NCBI GenBank assembly: GCA_002816875.1
Contig: MUCP01000049.1
Span: 1-64,000, forward strand
Length of the DNA: 64,000 nt
Reading direction: 5' to 3'
Source of the DNA: SAR202 cluster bacterium Io17-Chloro-G2
Lineage (GTDB): Bacteria; Chloroflexota; Dehalococcoidia; Lucifugimonadales; UBA3495
The notes below the pieces were generated by a model, which made no database searches, was not told where the DNA came from, and worked only from the letters and a program-made list of their open reading frames with translations. Each line of letters starts with the position of its first letter. The first letter of the stretch is position 1. This document shows, one piece after another, positions 44,274-55,883 of the stretch. Made by a program: the position numbers and the translations under genes.

Positions 44274-47200
44274 TTACTCTTCCGAATCATCACCGGCCGT
44301 CTGGCCGCTGATCTCGGCTTCGTCTTCCGATTCACCAAGCTCCGGTCCGGCCTCTTCGATCTCCATGACCGGGCTGGAAGAACCGGTGTCCTCCACCTCA
44401 ACCCCGCCTATGTCGCCTAGTGGCTCGTGGCCATTGCTGCTGTCTGCTCCGAGCATGTCCTCGCCGTCGTCACCGTCCTCGTCGTCAGTGTCATCCAGGT
44501 CTTCAAAGTCGTCGTCATCATCCGCCAAGTCGTCTTGCAGTTCTTCAAACACTTGCGACTGTAGCAACGGACCCTCCTCGATGCTGACCTCACCGTTGAA
44601 TTCACCCGGAGGTGTTTCACCGATGCCCAGCCAGGTCGCCGGTGTCATTTCCGACAACTCGGGCACAGGGTCCGGCGCCAAGAGTTGATCCATCCCAGGT
44701 ATTTTGACCCGAGCCGGAATCAACCGGCCTATGATGACGTTTTCTTTCAGGCCTAAGAGCCAGTCCTGAGCTCCGCTAACCGCCGCCTGGGTCAAGACCC
44801 TGGTGGTTTCTTGGAAGGAAGCGGCCGACAGGAAACTGTCGGTGAGCAGCGAGGACCTGGTTATCCCCAAAAGGACCGGCTTGGCGGTGGCGGGTTCCCC
44901 GCCTTCGGACAAGACCTTGGAGTTTTTCTCTTGGAACTCGAATTTGTCGACCATTTGCCCGGGAATGAAGTCCGCGTCGCCAGTCGACTCCACCGAAACG
45001 CGGCGCAGCATCTGGCGCAAGATGATTTCGATATGCTTGTCGTGAATCCCCACTCCCTGGGACTGGTACACCTGCTGGACCTCGTCCACCAGATAGCGTT
45101 GCAGTTCGTCCTTTCCCCGGATGTGCAGGATGTCGTGGGGGTTCAACGGTCCAACGATCAGGGCGTCTCCCGCTTTGACCTGGTCGCCGTCGTTGACCAG
45201 GATGCGGGCCGCTGAGGAGATGAAATGCTCCCGTTCCTCCACATCTTCCCATATGATGGAGACGGTATCATCGCTCAGTTCCACCCGGCCACCTATATTG
45301 GCAACCACCTGCTCGCTCAGGGCCGGCTCTTCTTCGGCCCCGTTCGCCCCGGCGGGCCTGACTCCCGCCAAGATCATTCCCGGTTCCACGTATTCTCCCT
45401 GTTCCACCAATAACTCGGCTTTGTCTGGGAGGGCATAGTCTTCTCTGAATTCTTCCCGGCTGACCAACCGAAGCCGGCGGCCATCCTCTTCAGGCTCCAA
45501 GGAGACAATGCCGTCGATGTCGGCAAGGATCGCGGCTCCCTTGGGGACCCGAGCTTCGAAAAGCTCTTCCACCCTGGGAAGCCCGCTGGTGATGTCGATT
45601 CCCGCCACGCCTCCGGTGTGGAACGTCCGCATGGTTAGTTGGGTCCCAGGTTCGCCGATGCTCTGGGCGGCGATGATGCCCACGGCTTGCCCGATCTCAA
45701 CTGTCAGGCCCGTGGCGGGCAGGCGGCCATAACACATCTGACACACGCCACGCTTGGATTCACAGGTCAGCGGCGACCTCACGGACAATTCGGTGACTCC
45801 GGCATCCACCAGAGATTCGGCCACCGTGGCGTCGATTAGGACGTTACGGTCGAGCAGGATCTCCCCGGTTTCCGGATGGGGTACGGGAACGGCCGCCATC
45901 CGGCCGATTATTCGCTGCTGGATGGTCGCCTGCAATGGGTCGTCGGCGCCCATGGTGACCCAGTACGCGTCCACGGTCTCGCAGTCTTCCTCCAAAACAA
46001 TTACTTCTTGGGCAATGTCGATGAGACGGCGGGTTAGGTACCCGCTGTCGGCGGTGCGCAGGGCAGTGTCGGCCAGACCTTTTCTCGCGCCGTGGGTGGA
46101 GATGAAGTACTCCAGGGCGGTCAGGCCTTCCCGGAAACTGGATTTGATGGGCAGATCGATTATCTTGCCTTTGGGGTTGCTCATCAGCCCCCGCATGCCG
46201 GCCATCTGTTTGATCTGAGAGATGTTACCTTTGGCGCCGGAAACCGCCATGACGGCGATGCCGCCGTAGTTGGGTAGATCTTCTTCCACCAGCTCGGTGG
46301 TCAAGTCCGAAGCCGTCGTCCAGGCGTCTACTGTCTTGGCGTAGCGCTCATCTTCGGAGATCAACCCCGATAGGTACTGGTCTTCGTATCCCGCCACTAA
46401 TCTGTCGGTCTCGTCTAAGATAGCAGGCTTCTTGTCCGAAACTTGTATGTCATTGATTGCGATGGTAATGCCCGAAGTCGTGGCGTAGCGGAAGCCCAAT
46501 CCCTTGATCCGGTCCAGAGTGGCTGCCGTTTCGTCGCTATCCAGGTTCTGGTACAGCTCTGCGGTCAATTCCTTTAGCCCGCCCCGGTCCATCAACTTGT
46601 CCTGGTATCCGATGGAAGCCGGCAGGGTTTCGTTGAATATCAACCTCCCCAGGGTGGTTTCCACTCCGGCTACATCGCCGGCGCCATCAACTTTGGCAAC
46701 CTTGATCTTGGCCTGTAAGTCCATCAGATCAGAGGCGTGGGCGATCCGGGCCTCGTCGAAGTCGTAGAACTCCATGCCTTCGCCTTTTGCGCCTTCCTTG
46801 ACCGCTGTTAGGTAGTAGCAGCCCATGACCATATCCAATGTGGGCGCAACCAACGGGTCGCCCGAAGCCGGCGAAAGCATATTGTGAGTGCTAAGCATGG
46901 CTTCCTTGGCTTCCAAGACCGCCATCCGAGACAGTGGTATATGCACCGCCATCTGGTCGCCGTCGAAGTCAGCATTGAATGCCGAGCATACCAGTGGGTG
47001 AATTTGAATGGCGTTGCCTTCGATCAGCACGGGCATGAACGCCTGGATGCCCAACCGGTGCAGCGTGGGCGCACGGTTCAACAGGACGGGCCGGTCTTTG
47101 ATGACATCTTCCAGGATCCCCCATACTTCCGACCTGGCCCTTTCCACCACCCGCTTGGCGTTTTTGATGTTAGGCGCTATGCCCAGCACTACCAGCCGGT

Positions 47201-48752
47201 GCATGACGAAGGGTTTAAACAATTCAAGGGCCATGCGTTTGGGCAGGCCGCATTCGTTCATCTTCAGTTCAGGGCCCACCACGATCACCGAACGGCCGCT
47301 GTAATCCACGCGTTTACCGAGCAGATTCTGGCGGAAGCGTCCCTGTTTGCCCCGCAGCAGATCGGACAACGACTTCAGTTTATGGTTGTGGCTGCCTTGG
47401 ATGGGCCGGCCACGCCGCCCATTGTCGATCAGGGCGTCCACCGCCTCTTGAAGCATCCGCTTTTCATTGCGGATGATGATCTCTGGCGCACCCAGGTCCA
47501 TGAGGCGTTTGAGCCGGTTGTTGCGGTTGATCACCCTGCGGTACAGGTCGTTCAGGTCGCTGGTTGCGAACCGCCCCCCATCCAACTGGACCATGGGGCG
47601 CAGTTCAGGAGGCAACACCGGCAGGATGGAGAGGATCATGTCCTGTACCCGGTTGCCGCTATACCGGAATGACTCAACCACCCTGAGGCGTTTTATGGCC
47701 TTCTTCCTGCGCTGGCCAGAGGTGGTGTGCATCTCGTTGAACAGCTGCTCCCGCAGGGCTTCCAGATCAATGGTTTTGAGGATCGCGCTAATGGCTTCGG
47801 CGCCCATTCCCGCCTGGAAAACGCTGCCGTAACGGTCTTTCAACTCCCGGTGACGGGACTCGGCGATGAGCTTGTGAACCCGCAGGTCCTCCAATTCATC
47901 TATGGCCAACTGGAGTTGTTCCTCCAACTGGGTTTCTTCTTGGGCCAGCTCGTCGTTTATAGCGTCGATCTGAACCTGGAGGGCCATTTGGTCCTTTTCC
48001 TGTTCGGGGGTCAGGGTAGCTCCCGGTATTTCCTGGCCTTCGTCCGGCCGAACTACTTCCGGCTGGGCTTCTTCCGCCGCAGCATCATTGGCCACGGCAT
48101 CTTCAACGGCCCCGGCGGAAGGTTCATCTACAGGATTAGCCGCTTCGGTTTCGCCGTCTCCGGAATCCTCAGAGGTCAAAGCGTCTACGGGGAGGCCCCC
48201 TGAAGCCTGAAGCTCCCGAATCTTTTCTTCGGCCGCCCGCTGACGTTTGCGGACTTCCAACTCGTGCTTGATCCGCTCCGCTTCGATGCTTTCATTCCGC
48301 ATATCTTCGTCCACGGACACAACGATATGCTGGGCGAAGTAAAGAACCCTTTCTAGATTGCGTGGCGATAGGTCCAAGAGCAGGCCCAGGCGGCTGGGGG
48401 TGGTCTTGCTAAACCATATGTGGGCTACCGGAGCCGCAAGTTTGATGTGGCCCATGCGCTCCCGGCGAACCTTGGACCGCGTGACTTCGACCCCGCAACG
48501 GTCGCATACTACGCCCCGGTAGCGGATCCGCTTGTACTTACCGCAAAAACATTCCCAGTCTTTGGTGGGGCCAAACAGACGTTCACAGAAAAGCCCGTCT
48601 TTTTCGGGCCGCAGGGTTCGGTAGTTAATCGTCTCCGGCTTGGTGACTTCGCCGTGGGACCAGTTGAGCATCTGTTCTGGAGACGCTATGGAAATTCTGA
48701 TCGCATTGAAATTGGTCCCTTGGGACTCGGTGCGGTCTGCCATTCTGACCAT
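44274..48752 (-). CDS. rpoC: DNA-directed RNA polymerase beta' subunit
   Basis: A 1492-residue catalytic subunit of RNA polymerase. The N-terminal zinc finger has Cys68, Cys70, Cys83 and Cys86. The Mg2+ site is in [13 protein letters not shown]. The second zinc site lies around [18 protein letters not shown]. An acidic Glu/Ala-rich insertion (about residues 190-260, [20 protein letters not shown]) interrupts the coiled-coil region before [15 protein letters not shown]. The C-terminus carries a long acidic tail ([20 protein letters not shown]). The ATG overlaps the rpoB stop as TAATG, with GGAGG seven bases upstream, so the two are translationally coupled. Confidence 0.98.
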   Translation of the reverse strand: MVRMADRTESQGTNFNAIRISIASPEQMLNWSHGEVTKPETINYRTLRPEKDGLFCERLFGPTKDWECFCGKYKRIRYRGVVCDRCGVEVTRSKVRRERMGHIKLAAPVAHIWFSKTTPSRLGLLLDLSPRNLERVLYFAQHIVVSVDEDMRNESIEAERIKHELEVRKRQRAAEEKIRELQASGGLPVDALTSEDSGDGETEAANPVDEPSAGAVEDAVANDAAAEEAQPEVVRPDEGQEIPGATLTPEQEKDQMALQVQIDAINDELAQEETQLEEQLQLAIDELEDLRVHKLIAESRHRELKDRYGSVFQAGMGAEAISAILKTIDLEALREQLFNEMHTTSGQRRKKAIKRLRVVESFRYSGNRVQDMILSILPVLPPELRPMVQLDGGRFATSDLNDLYRRVINRNNRLKRLMDLGAPEIIIRNEKRMLQEAVDALIDNGRRGRPIQGSHNHKLKSLSDLLRGKQGRFRQNLLGKRVDYSGRSVIVVGPELKMNECGLPKRMALELFKPFVMHRLVVLGIAPNIKNAKRVVERARSEVWGILEDVIKDRPVLLNRAPTLHRLGIQAFMPVLIEGNAIQIHPLVCSAFNADFDGDQMAVHIPLSRMAVLEAKEAMLSTHNMLSPASGDPLVAPTLDMVMGCYYLTAVKEGAKGEGMEFYDFDEARIAHASDLMDLQAKIKVAKVDGAGDVAGVETTLGRLIFNETLPASIGYQDKLMDRGGLKELTAELYQNLDSDETAATLDRIKGLGFRYATTSGITIAINDIQVSDKKPAILDETDRLVAGYEDQYLSGLISEDERYAKTVDAWTTASDLTTELVEEDLPNYGGIAVMAVSGAKGNISQIKQMAGMRGLMSNPKGKIIDLPIKSSFREGLTALEYFISTHGARKGLADTALRTADSGYLTRRLIDIAQEVIVLEEDCETVDAYWVTMGADDPLQATIQQRIIGRMAAVPVPHPETGEILLDRNVLIDATVAESLVDAGVTELSVRSPLTCESKRGVCQMCYGRLPATGLTVEIGQAVGIIAAQSIGEPGTQLTMRTFHTGGVAGIDITSGLPRVEELFEARVPKGAAILADIDGIVSLEPEEDGRRLRLVSREEFREDYALPDKAELLVEQGEYVEPGMILAGVRPAGANGAEEEPALSEQVVANIGGRVELSDDTVSIIWEDVEEREHFISSAARILVNDGDQVKAGDALIVGPLNPHDILHIRGKDELQRYLVDEVQQVYQSQGVGIHDKHIEIILRQMLRRVSVESTGDADFIPGQMVDKFEFQEKNSKVLSEGGEPATAKPVLLGITRSSLLTDSFLSAASFQETTRVLTQAAVSGAQDWLLGLKENVIIGRLIPARVKIPGMDQLLAPDPVPELSEMTPATWLGIGETPPGEFNGEVSIEEGPLLQSQVFEELQDDLADDDDDFEDLDDTDDEDGDDGEDMLGADSSNGHEPLGDIGGVEVEDTGSSSPVMEIEEAGPELGESEDEAEISGQTAGDDSEE

Positions 48753-51700
48753 TAATCAGCCTCCAACGGTTGGTAAAGATCCGAATCGTCGGCTATGCTC
48801 TGGCTCAGTGGAGCGTGCGCCTCTTCGTTGAGGAGTTCCACCGACAGGCCGAGGCTTTGTAATTCTTTCAAAAGCACGTTAAAGGATTCTGGCACTCCGG
48901 GCTGGCCGATGGGCTCACCCTTGACCACTGCCTCGTATGTTTTGACACGGCCCGCCACATCATCGGACTTGACCGTTAGCACCTCTTGCAGGTTGTAGGC
49001 GGCGCTGTAGGCTTCCAGGGCCCACACTTCCATCTCGCCGAACCGCTGCCCGCCAAACTGGGCTTTGCCTCCCAGCGGCTGTTGGGTGATCATGGAGTAA
49101 GGACCGGTAGAACGGGCGTGAATCTTATCCTCAACCAGGTGTATCAGCTTGAGGATGTAGATGCTCCCCACGGTGATCGGCTGGTCGAATGGTTCACCGG
49201 ACCGGCCGTCAAACAGCTGGAATTTACCAAAGGTAGGGGGAGCTATGCCCTTTTCCCGGTGAACCTCAAGGGCCACCTTGTGCAACTCCTGGGGTTCCAG
49301 GCCGTCGGGGTCTATTTCGGCCACGTCCTTGAGCCAAATCCTCAGGCAGGCGGCCTGCGCCTCTCCTTGGACCTGGTCGTCGAACAGCAATTTACCGTCG
49401 TAGCCCCTGTCCGACAGCCAGGTGATGACTTTGTCGAAATCCTGCTGGTTCGAACCGTCGGCCGGATTGGTGGAAAGGGCGCCGGCCTGCTGCGTGAACC
49501 AAACCCTGGCCAGGGCGTCTTCAAGGGAATCATCGCTGGCGCCGTCGAACACCGGTGTGTTGGCCCTGAAGTTCAGGTTCCGGGCGGCCCAGCCCAGGTG
49601 TGTTTCCAACACCTGGCCCAGGTTCATCCTAGAAGGCACGCCAATGGGGTTCAGGATGATGTCCACTGGAGTTCCGTCGGACATGTATGGCAGGTCCTCT
49701 TCGGGCAATATTCGGGCCACGACGCCCTTGTTGCCATGGCGGCCGGCCATTTTATCTCCCACCGATATCTTGCGGGTTTGGGCGATCCACACGCGGACGG
49801 CCTCGTTGACCCCGGGGGACAGATCGTCCCGGTTGGCCCGGTTGAGCACCCGTACGTCGATGACCTTGCCCCTTTCCCCGTGGGGGACCCTGAGGGAGGT
49901 GTCTTTAACGTCCCGGGACTTTTCTCCAAAGATGGCCCGGAGCAGTTTCTCCTCCGCCGTCAGCTCAGTTTCGCCCTTGGGAGTGACCTTTCCCACCAAG
50001 ATATCCCCGGGTCCCACGTCGGCGCCCACCCTTATGATGCCGCGCTCGTCAAGGTCCCGCAGGCTGCCTTCCCCCACGTTGGGAATGTCCCTGGTGATCT
50101 CTTCGGGGCCCAGTTTGGTTTCCCGGGCTTCCATTTCATGCTTTTCTATGTGGGTGGAGGTGTAACAATCGTCCTTTACCAAGCGTTCGCTGAGGATGAT
50201 GGCGTCTTCATAGTTGTACCCCTCCCAGGACATGAACGCCACCGTGACGTTTTGCCCCAAGGCCAGCTCTCCGTGGTCGGTGGAGGAACTGTCCGCCAGG
50301 ACGCCGCCGACTTTCACGCGGTCTCCTTTGGCAACCGTGGAGCGCTGGTCGAAACAGGTTCCCTGGTTGGTTCTGGCGAATTTGATCAATGTATGGACGT
50401 GCTCGGTCCCATCATCGTCGGTGACGGTCACATCCCGCCCGCTGACGGAAGTCACGGTCCCTTCTACTCGGGACATGACCACCTGGCCGCTGTCCCGCGC
50501 GACGCGTCCTTCTATCCCGGTGCCCACCACCGGAGCTTGTGGCCGCAACAAAGGCACGGCTTGACGTTGCATGTTGGACCCCATCAGGGCCCGGTTGGCG
50601 TCGTCGTGCTCCAAGAAGGGTATCAATGCCGCTGAGATGCTCATGATCTGCATAGGCGACACGTCCATGAGGTCCACCGTATCCGGTGACTCCTGGATGT
50701 AGGTCTCGCCCACGCGGATCTCAACCCGGTCCTGGGTGAACTGGTTCAGGTCGTCCAGCAACGAATTGGCCTGGGCCACACGGAAGGTCTCTTCCTGGTC
50801 GGCCGATAGATAAGTCACTGCGTCGTCACCGGACGCGACGAATGGCTTGACCTGGATTTGGGTATTCTTAGGCAGATTTCGCAGGGGGGCCAGCCGGTTG
50901 GGCGGGATGGCCTTGCCCTTGGTGATGATGGCCTTGCCCTCCGCGTCTCTCACGTCTTGGGTGACGGTCCGGCCTTTAAGGTCGGGGGAATCGTGGGGCA
51001 AAGTCTTGATCACCCGCCGGTACGGCGATTCGATGAAACCATAGGCGTTTATCCTGGCGTATGACGCCAGCGAACTGAGCAGGCCGATGTTCGGGCCCTC
51101 CGGTGTTTCTATCGGGCAGATCCGGCCGTAGTGGGAGAAGTGGACGTCACGGACGTCGAACCCCGCCCGTTCACGGGAAAGTCCTCCGGGGCCTAGGGCG
51201 GAAAGCCTTCGCTTGTGGGTCAATTCCGCCAGCGGGTTGGTCTGGTCCATGAATTGGGATAGCTGGGACCCGCCAAAGAATTCGCGGACGGAAGCCACCA
51301 CCGGGCGGATATTCACCAGGCCCTGGGGGGCGGCGACCTCTGGGTCCACCAGCGTCATCTTTTCCTTGACCATCCGCTCCATGCGCAGCAGGCCCACGCG
51401 GACCTGGTTTTGCACCAACTCGCCCACGGCCCGGACCCGCCGGTTACCCAAGTGGTCTATGTCGTCGGGACGGCCATCTCCCTGGTTGATGCGGATCATG
51501 GTGCGTATTACGGCTACCACGTCCTCCAGAGACAGCGTCATCAAACCATCATTGATCGTTTGGTTCAGACGCCTGTTGAGCTTGTACCGGCCCACCCGGC
51601 CTAGGTCATACCGCCGAGGGCCGAAAAATAGGTTGCGCAGCAGGTTGCGGGAGTTTTCCAGACTGGGGGGTTCGCCGGGCCTCAGACGCCGGTAAAACTC

Positions 51701-52528
51701 TATTTGGGCGGCGGCGATACGCTGGGCTGCGTCGTTGTCGTACTCGACTTCGGGGTGCAGCCATTCCCAAAGGGAAAGCAGGTCGTCTTTGCGGAAGTTG
51801 TAGTCCTTGGGGTCTATCTCCGGGTCCCGGTCCAGGGTGGATTGCATATATTTGTGATTTTCGTCGGTATCCACATCGGTAAAAAGAGCCGATATGTCTT
51901 CGTCGTAGGCGACACCCAGCGCCCGCAAGAACGTGGAGGCGGAAACCTTACGTTTGCGGTCGACTTTGACTGACAGGATGTCCTTGTTGCTGGTCTCGAA
52001 TTCCAGCCAAGCTCCCCTGGAGGGGATCAGCTTGGCAAAGCACAGGTTCCGGGCCGACACGGCATTCCGCTCGTAAACGAAATAGATGCCGGGAGAGCGC
52101 ACCAATTGGCTGACCACCACGCGCTCTGCGCCGTTGATGATAAAAGTCCCGTTGGGGGTCATCATGGGGATGTCCCCCATGAAGATCTCCTGCTCCTTGA
52201 TCTCGCCGGTTTCTTTCATCACTAGCTGGGTCTTTACATAAAGGGGTTGGGCGAATGTTATCTCCCGCTCCTTGCACTCTTGGGGCAGGAATTTGGGGTC
52301 GCGGAAATAATGCTCCATAAAGTGGAGTTCGTATTTCTTGGCCGTGTAATCGGCTATGGGAGAGATCTCCTTATAGACTTCCTGCAGTCCATCCGTGGCG
52401 AACCACTCGTAGGACGCCAGTTGGCTTTGAATAAGGTTGGGTATGTCCACCACCGCTGGAATACGGGCGTAGGTGCGAGCTTCGGGCAGCGGCGCGCGTA
52501 GCGCGCCCTGAACGGGAGACAGAGCCAT
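48752..52528 (-). CDS. rpoB: DNA-directed RNA polymerase beta subunit
   Basis: A 1258-residue subunit of RNA polymerase. The rifampicin region is intact ([20 protein letters not shown] and [20 protein letters not shown]), followed by [52 protein letters not shown] and [20 protein letters not shown]. The length is typical of a short-form subunit without the large Proteobacterial inserts. AAGGAG lies eight bases before the ATG. No rplJL genes lie upstream; instead a divergent MFS gene does. A consensus promoter is 150 bp upstream. Confidence 0.98.
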   Translation of the reverse strand: MALSPVQGALRAPLPEARTYARIPAVVDIPNLIQSQLASYEWFATDGLQEVYKEISPIADYTAKKYELHFMEHYFRDPKFLPQECKEREITFAQPLYVKTQLVMKETGEIKEQEIFMGDIPMMTPNGTFIINGAERVVVSQLVRSPGIYFVYERNAVSARNLCFAKLIPSRGAWLEFETSNKDILSVKVDRKRKVSASTFLRALGVAYDEDISALFTDVDTDENHKYMQSTLDRDPEIDPKDYNFRKDDLLSLWEWLHPEVEYDNDAAQRIAAAQIEFYRRLRPGEPPSLENSRNLLRNLFFGPRRYDLGRVGRYKLNRRLNQTINDGLMTLSLEDVVAVIRTMIRINQGDGRPDDIDHLGNRRVRAVGELVQNQVRVGLLRMERMVKEKMTLVDPEVAAPQGLVNIRPVVASVREFFGGSQLSQFMDQTNPLAELTHKRRLSALGPGGLSRERAGFDVRDVHFSHYGRICPIETPEGPNIGLLSSLASYARINAYGFIESPYRRVIKTLPHDSPDLKGRTVTQDVRDAEGKAIITKGKAIPPNRLAPLRNLPKNTQIQVKPFVASGDDAVTYLSADQEETFRVAQANSLLDDLNQFTQDRVEIRVGETYIQESPDTVDLMDVSPMQIMSISAALIPFLEHDDANRALMGSNMQRQAVPLLRPQAPVVGTGIEGRVARDSGQVVMSRVEGTVTSVSGRDVTVTDDDGTEHVHTLIKFARTNQGTCFDQRSTVAKGDRVKVGGVLADSSSTDHGELALGQNVTVAFMSWEGYNYEDAIILSERLVKDDCYTSTHIEKHEMEARETKLGPEEITRDIPNVGEGSLRDLDERGIIRVGADVGPGDILVGKVTPKGETELTAEEKLLRAIFGEKSRDVKDTSLRVPHGERGKVIDVRVLNRANRDDLSPGVNEAVRVWIAQTRKISVGDKMAGRHGNKGVVARILPEEDLPYMSDGTPVDIILNPIGVPSRMNLGQVLETHLGWAARNLNFRANTPVFDGASDDSLEDALARVWFTQQAGALSTNPADGSNQQDFDKVITWLSDRGYDGKLLFDDQVQGEAQAACLRIWLKDVAEIDPDGLEPQELHKVALEVHREKGIAPPTFGKFQLFDGRSGEPFDQPITVGSIYILKLIHLVEDKIHARSTGPYSMITQQPLGGKAQFGGQRFGEMEVWALEAYSAAYNLQEVLTVKSDDVAGRVKTYEAVVKGEPIGQPGVPESFNVLLKELQSLGLSVELLNEEAHAPLSQSIADDSDLYQPLEAD

Positions 52529-52679
52529 ATCCGGATCTCCTTACAGTGAGTTACGCCGGGGCATGCTGATCCCCTGGGCAGGGACGCATGGAAAACAGAA
52601 GACAAAGAGGTACACTGGGTTGGATACAGGCAAGAAGTTGACAGCAGTCCACGTCTGAGGCATATACTGGTAACCGGTT

Positions 52680-52707
52680 ATTATACAGGTTTCATGCGGC
52701 GTGTCAA
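52680..52707 (-). promoter_or_regulatory. Consensus promoter of rpoBC
   Basis: On the minus strand TTGACA (52707-52702), 16-bp spacer, TATAAT (52685-52680). Both hexamers are perfect. Transcription would start near 52672, leaving a 5' leader of about 145 bases before rpoB. The rest of the 438-bp gap 52529-52966 shows no gene. Confidence 0.88.
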
Positions 52708-53017
52708 GTGGGGTGGCTGATTTTTTCTTAATATCAACCGTTTTGGCCCCTGAAACCGATTTTCCCAATAAATTCAATAAGTATCCGGCCTCGGTTAGCC
52801 GGGTTTGAGCCTGGGGCAGGTACGTTAGGCCCTAAACTCGGTTTTGACCAGTTTATGATAGGTTCGGATACCGTCACCGTGGTATTATTTCCGGCAATGA
52901 TATGCCTGCGTCAGGTTTGGCCCCACGGGCCAAGCGCCCGAAAGAGGGCGACGGACCCTATTTGATTTGTCCTCTATCAATGAGGGGCAGCATGGAATTG
53001 AACCACGGGAGCCTGTC

Positions 53018-54379
53018 TTGATAATTACGTCGGCCAAAGACCTGGCCATAGCCGGTCACAAGATCCACTACGCCTGGGTCATGGTTGCGGTCGCATCCGC
53101 CCTGAGGCTTAGCGGTTCCGCCGTCCGGACCTCTTTCAGCATTCTGGTGCCCCGCCTGGTTGAGACCTTTGGTTGGAGTATCGGCGCTGTAGGCGGCATA
53201 CTGGCCGTCCAGTGGATATTCTCGGGTCTCTTTAGTCCGTTGGCTGGCTCGCTGGGCGACCGGTACGGAATCCGCCGCACCATGACGGCTGGCGCCTTGC
53301 TGTTCACCGCGTGTATGGTGGGCTCCGCTCTGGTCATGGGTAGCAATACTACCAATCTATTGCTGTTTTACCTGATCTACGGGGTTTTGCTCAGCGCCGC
53401 CATGGCCATTTTCCAGGTCCCCCTGACGGCGGCGGTCACCATGTGGTTCCGGAAGCACCTGGGGCTGGGAATGGGGATACTGCAGTCATCCCAGGGAATG
53501 GGTCCCCTGGTGTTCGTTCCCCTGGTCTTGTTTATCATCTATGTTTTCGGTGGGGGTGAGAATGGCCTGAAAGCGGCATTTTGGGTCACCGGCATTGCCG
53601 GGGGCGCTGTCATGCTTCTGTTGATAAGGCCGTTTTACAACGAGCCGGCGCAGATCGGCTTGAGACCCATGGGCGCTCCGGACGACGAGCCCATTCAAAA
53701 GGTGCAAGAGCCAGAGATAGCCAAAGTGCGGGCCAGTGTTTTTATGCACCAAGCCCAGCGCACTGGGACCTTTTGGAACCTCATTGGCATTCATTTTTGG
53801 GGATGCGCCGGCCACGCGATCGTGATGGCCTTGCTGGTAGCCATAGCCGAGGAAGCGGGCGTATCCAAGGGCGCGGCAGCGGGGCTCTTCGTGGTTCTTT
53901 CAGCAGTCAGCACTGTTTCCAGGTTTGGCGTCCCCATCGTTGCCGACCGCATGGGCAGCAAAGGCGCCATGGCCGTATGCTTCTTCATGCAGAGCGCCCC
54001 CATCATCATCCTGTTCTTCGCCCACGACGCTTGGATGTTTTACCTGTTTGCGGCGCTATTTGGCATCGGCTTTGGCGGCGAGATGAGTGCGTTCCCCATC
54101 ATCAACCGCCAATACTACGGCAGCGCCCCCATCGGAGCCGCCTTCGGCTGGCAGATGATGGGGGCGAACATCGGCATGGCGGCGGGGGTTACTATCGGCA
54201 GTCTCCTTCGGGACATGACGGGCGACTTCACCGCTACCATCGCGGTATCGTTGGTGCTGAGCCTGGTGGGGGTTGCCTCCATTCTAGTTCTTCCCACGAC
54301 CTCCCGGCATCAACTCCCTCACTGGGAGGATGCCATTCCCCAAGAGGGCATCCCGGCGGTGGCGCCGGCGGATTCCTAA
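53018..54379 (+). CDS. MFS transporter
   Basis: A 453-residue major facilitator with 12 predicted membrane helices. The loop 2-3 motif reads GSLGDRYGIRR, and the second half has IVADRMGSKGAM at the matching place. The overall pattern resembles MCT/oxalate-formate-type carriers (HYAWVMVAVASALRLSGSAV, FSILVPRLVETFGWS), which move organic acids. The start is uncertain: TTG 53018 has GGGAG six bases upstream and puts a short cytosolic tail before helix 1; the frame is open to TTG 52967, which has no such site. A dihydropyrimidinase follows 30 bp downstream, so a ureide or pyrimidine-like substrate is possible. Confidence 0.88.
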   Translation: MIITSAKDLAIAGHKIHYAWVMVAVASALRLSGSAVRTSFSILVPRLVETFGWSIGAVGGILAVQWIFSGLFSPLAGSLGDRYGIRRTMTAGALLFTACMVGSALVMGSNTTNLLLFYLIYGVLLSAAMAIFQVPLTAAVTMWFRKHLGLGMGILQSSQGMGPLVFVPLVLFIIYVFGGGENGLKAAFWVTGIAGGAVMLLLIRPFYNEPAQIGLRPMGAPDDEPIQKVQEPEIAKVRASVFMHQAQRTGTFWNLIGIHFWGCAGHAIVMALLVAIAEEAGVSKGAAAGLFVVLSAVSTVSRFGVPIVADRMGSKGAMAVCFFMQSAPIIILFFAHDAWMFYLFAALFGIGFGGEMSAFPIINRQYYGSAPIGAAFGWQMMGANIGMAAGVTIGSLLRDMTGDFTATIAVSLVLSLVGVASILVLPTTSRHQLPHWEDAIPQEGIPAVAPADS

Positions 54380-54409
54380 CCTTATCAGACTGATTATGGA
54401 GGCCTGAAA

Positions 54410-55834
54410 ATGCTAGACCTGATCATCCGCGGCGGACAGGTGGTAACTTCATGGGGCGTGGGCGATTGGGACGTGGGGATCCAGGGAGATAAGATCGTGT
54501 CGGTGGCAGCGGCCAACTCCATAACCGAAGAGGCCGGCCGGATCATCGACGCCACCGGAAAGATAGTCGCGCCCGGCGGAATCGAGCCCCATGCCCACAT
54601 AGCGGCGCCCATCATGGGGCCGGGGAATCATTCCACCGCTCCGCCGGATCAGGTGAGCCGCGCGGCCCTTTATGGCGGCACCACCACCCTGCTGGACTTC
54701 GCCATCCAGTATCCGGGCATCGACATCAACCAGGCGGTTCAGGAGCGCACCTCGGTCTGGCGAGGCAATTCCTACGCCGATTACTCCCATCACTTGATGC
54801 TGTTGGGCGAGATACCTTCCGAGATCTTGGGCCAGCTCCACGAGCACATCGAAGACGGTTTCGCCACCGTCAAGATATTCACCACCAACATCCGACCGCC
54901 GTCCATGTCCGGAGAGCCGCGCATGGTGGGGACGGGCCACCTTCACGACTTGATGGAGCAGATCCAGCGCCACAGCGCCATGCTGCTGGTCCATTCCGAG
55001 GACGACGATATGGTGCAGCATATGTACCAGAAGCTGGCGGCCGAGGAGCGCACCGAGTGGTGGAACATGCACCTGGTCCACAGCAACGAGTCCGAGGACG
55101 TTTCCTTCAGGCGGGTGTTGAAGGTATCCGAGTGGACCGGCTCGCCGGTGTACTTCGTCCACGTCAGCGCAATGCAGGGACTGGCAGCGATACAAGAATC
55201 CAGGGCCAAAGGGATGCCGGTGTACGGTGAGACCCTGCACAATTATTGTTGCTTCAACGCCGAAAACTATAAGGAAGAAAACGGCATGAAGTATCACACC
55301 TATCCCTCGTTGAAATCCGAGGAGGACCGGCAGGCGCTGTGGAACGGCATCGTCAACGGCGGCCTGAGCACCATGGCCACCGACGAATATTGCACATCGT
55401 GGGACCTGAAGATCGTAGGCCGCACGATTTCCGACGTGACCGGCGGGCACAACGGCGCCGAGACCCGGGTTGGCATCACCTTTAGCGAAGGGGTGTCCAA
55501 GCGGGGCATGTCGCTGCAGCGTTTCGTTGACGTGACATCGGCCAACGCCGCCAAGATCATGGGCCTATATCCCCGCAAGGGCGTCATCGCTCCAGGCAGC
55601 GACGCCGACCTGGTCCTGATCGATCCCAGCATCAAGAAGCGTTTGGCCAAGGGAGACTTCCACATCACCGACTACAGCATCTGGGAAGATTTTGAGATCG
55701 AAGGCTGGCCGGTAACGACCATCCTTCGGGGTAAGGTGGCCGTGGAAGACGGGGAGTTCAAAGCAACCCTTGGCGATGGCCAGTTCTTACCCCGCAAGGT
55801 AGACCCCCAGGTAGCCAACAAGCCTGTGGCCTAG
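54410..55834 (+). CDS. Dihydropyrimidinase/hydantoinase-family amidohydrolase
   Basis: A 474-residue cyclic-amide hydrolase of the amidohydrolase superfamily. The metal centre is complete: HAH in GGIEPHAHI, carboxylated Lys in FATVKIFTT (near 150), His in LLVHSEDDD, His in VHVSAMQG and Asp in MATDEYCT. GETLHNYCCF and the C-terminal beta-sandwich ILRGKVAVEDGEF are also seen. The usual dihydropyrimidinase motif TDHCP reads TDEYC, so specificity may differ from true dihydropyrimidinases. GGAGG lies before the ATG. It is 30 bp after the MFS gene and probably shares its transcript, suggesting uptake and ring opening of a cyclic ureide. Confidence 0.92.
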   Translation: MLDLIIRGGQVVTSWGVGDWDVGIQGDKIVSVAAANSITEEAGRIIDATGKIVAPGGIEPHAHIAAPIMGPGNHSTAPPDQVSRAALYGGTTTLLDFAIQYPGIDINQAVQERTSVWRGNSYADYSHHLMLLGEIPSEILGQLHEHIEDGFATVKIFTTNIRPPSMSGEPRMVGTGHLHDLMEQIQRHSAMLLVHSEDDDMVQHMYQKLAAEERTEWWNMHLVHSNESEDVSFRRVLKVSEWTGSPVYFVHVSAMQGLAAIQESRAKGMPVYGETLHNYCCFNAENYKEENGMKYHTYPSLKSEEDRQALWNGIVNGGLSTMATDEYCTSWDLKIVGRTISDVTGGHNGAETRVGITFSEGVSKRGMSLQRFVDVTSANAAKIMGLYPRKGVIAPGSDADLVLIDPSIKKRLAKGDFHITDYSIWEDFEIEGWPVTTILRGKVAVEDGEFKATLGDGQFLPRKVDPQVANKPVA

Positions 55835-55838
55835 GGGG

Positions 55839-55875
55839 CCCTCACCCCCGGCCCCTCTCCCGTAGGGCGAGGGGT
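55839..55875. repeat. Left inverted repeat flanking the DUF559 gene
   Basis: CCCTCACCCCCGGCCCCTCT continuing to GGGCGAGGGG. The outer part is the reverse complement of the right flank at 56266-56320 (GGGGCCGGGGTGAGGG). Nine bases separate it from the DUF559 start. Confidence 0.8.
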
Positions 55876-55883
55876 GCCCTTGA

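Noticed and set aside
48986..50635. A 549-codon open frame on the plus strand opposite rpoB
   Set aside because: It is a shadow of rpoB in GC-rich DNA; rpoB matches its family along its whole length and the antisense product has no recognisable domain.
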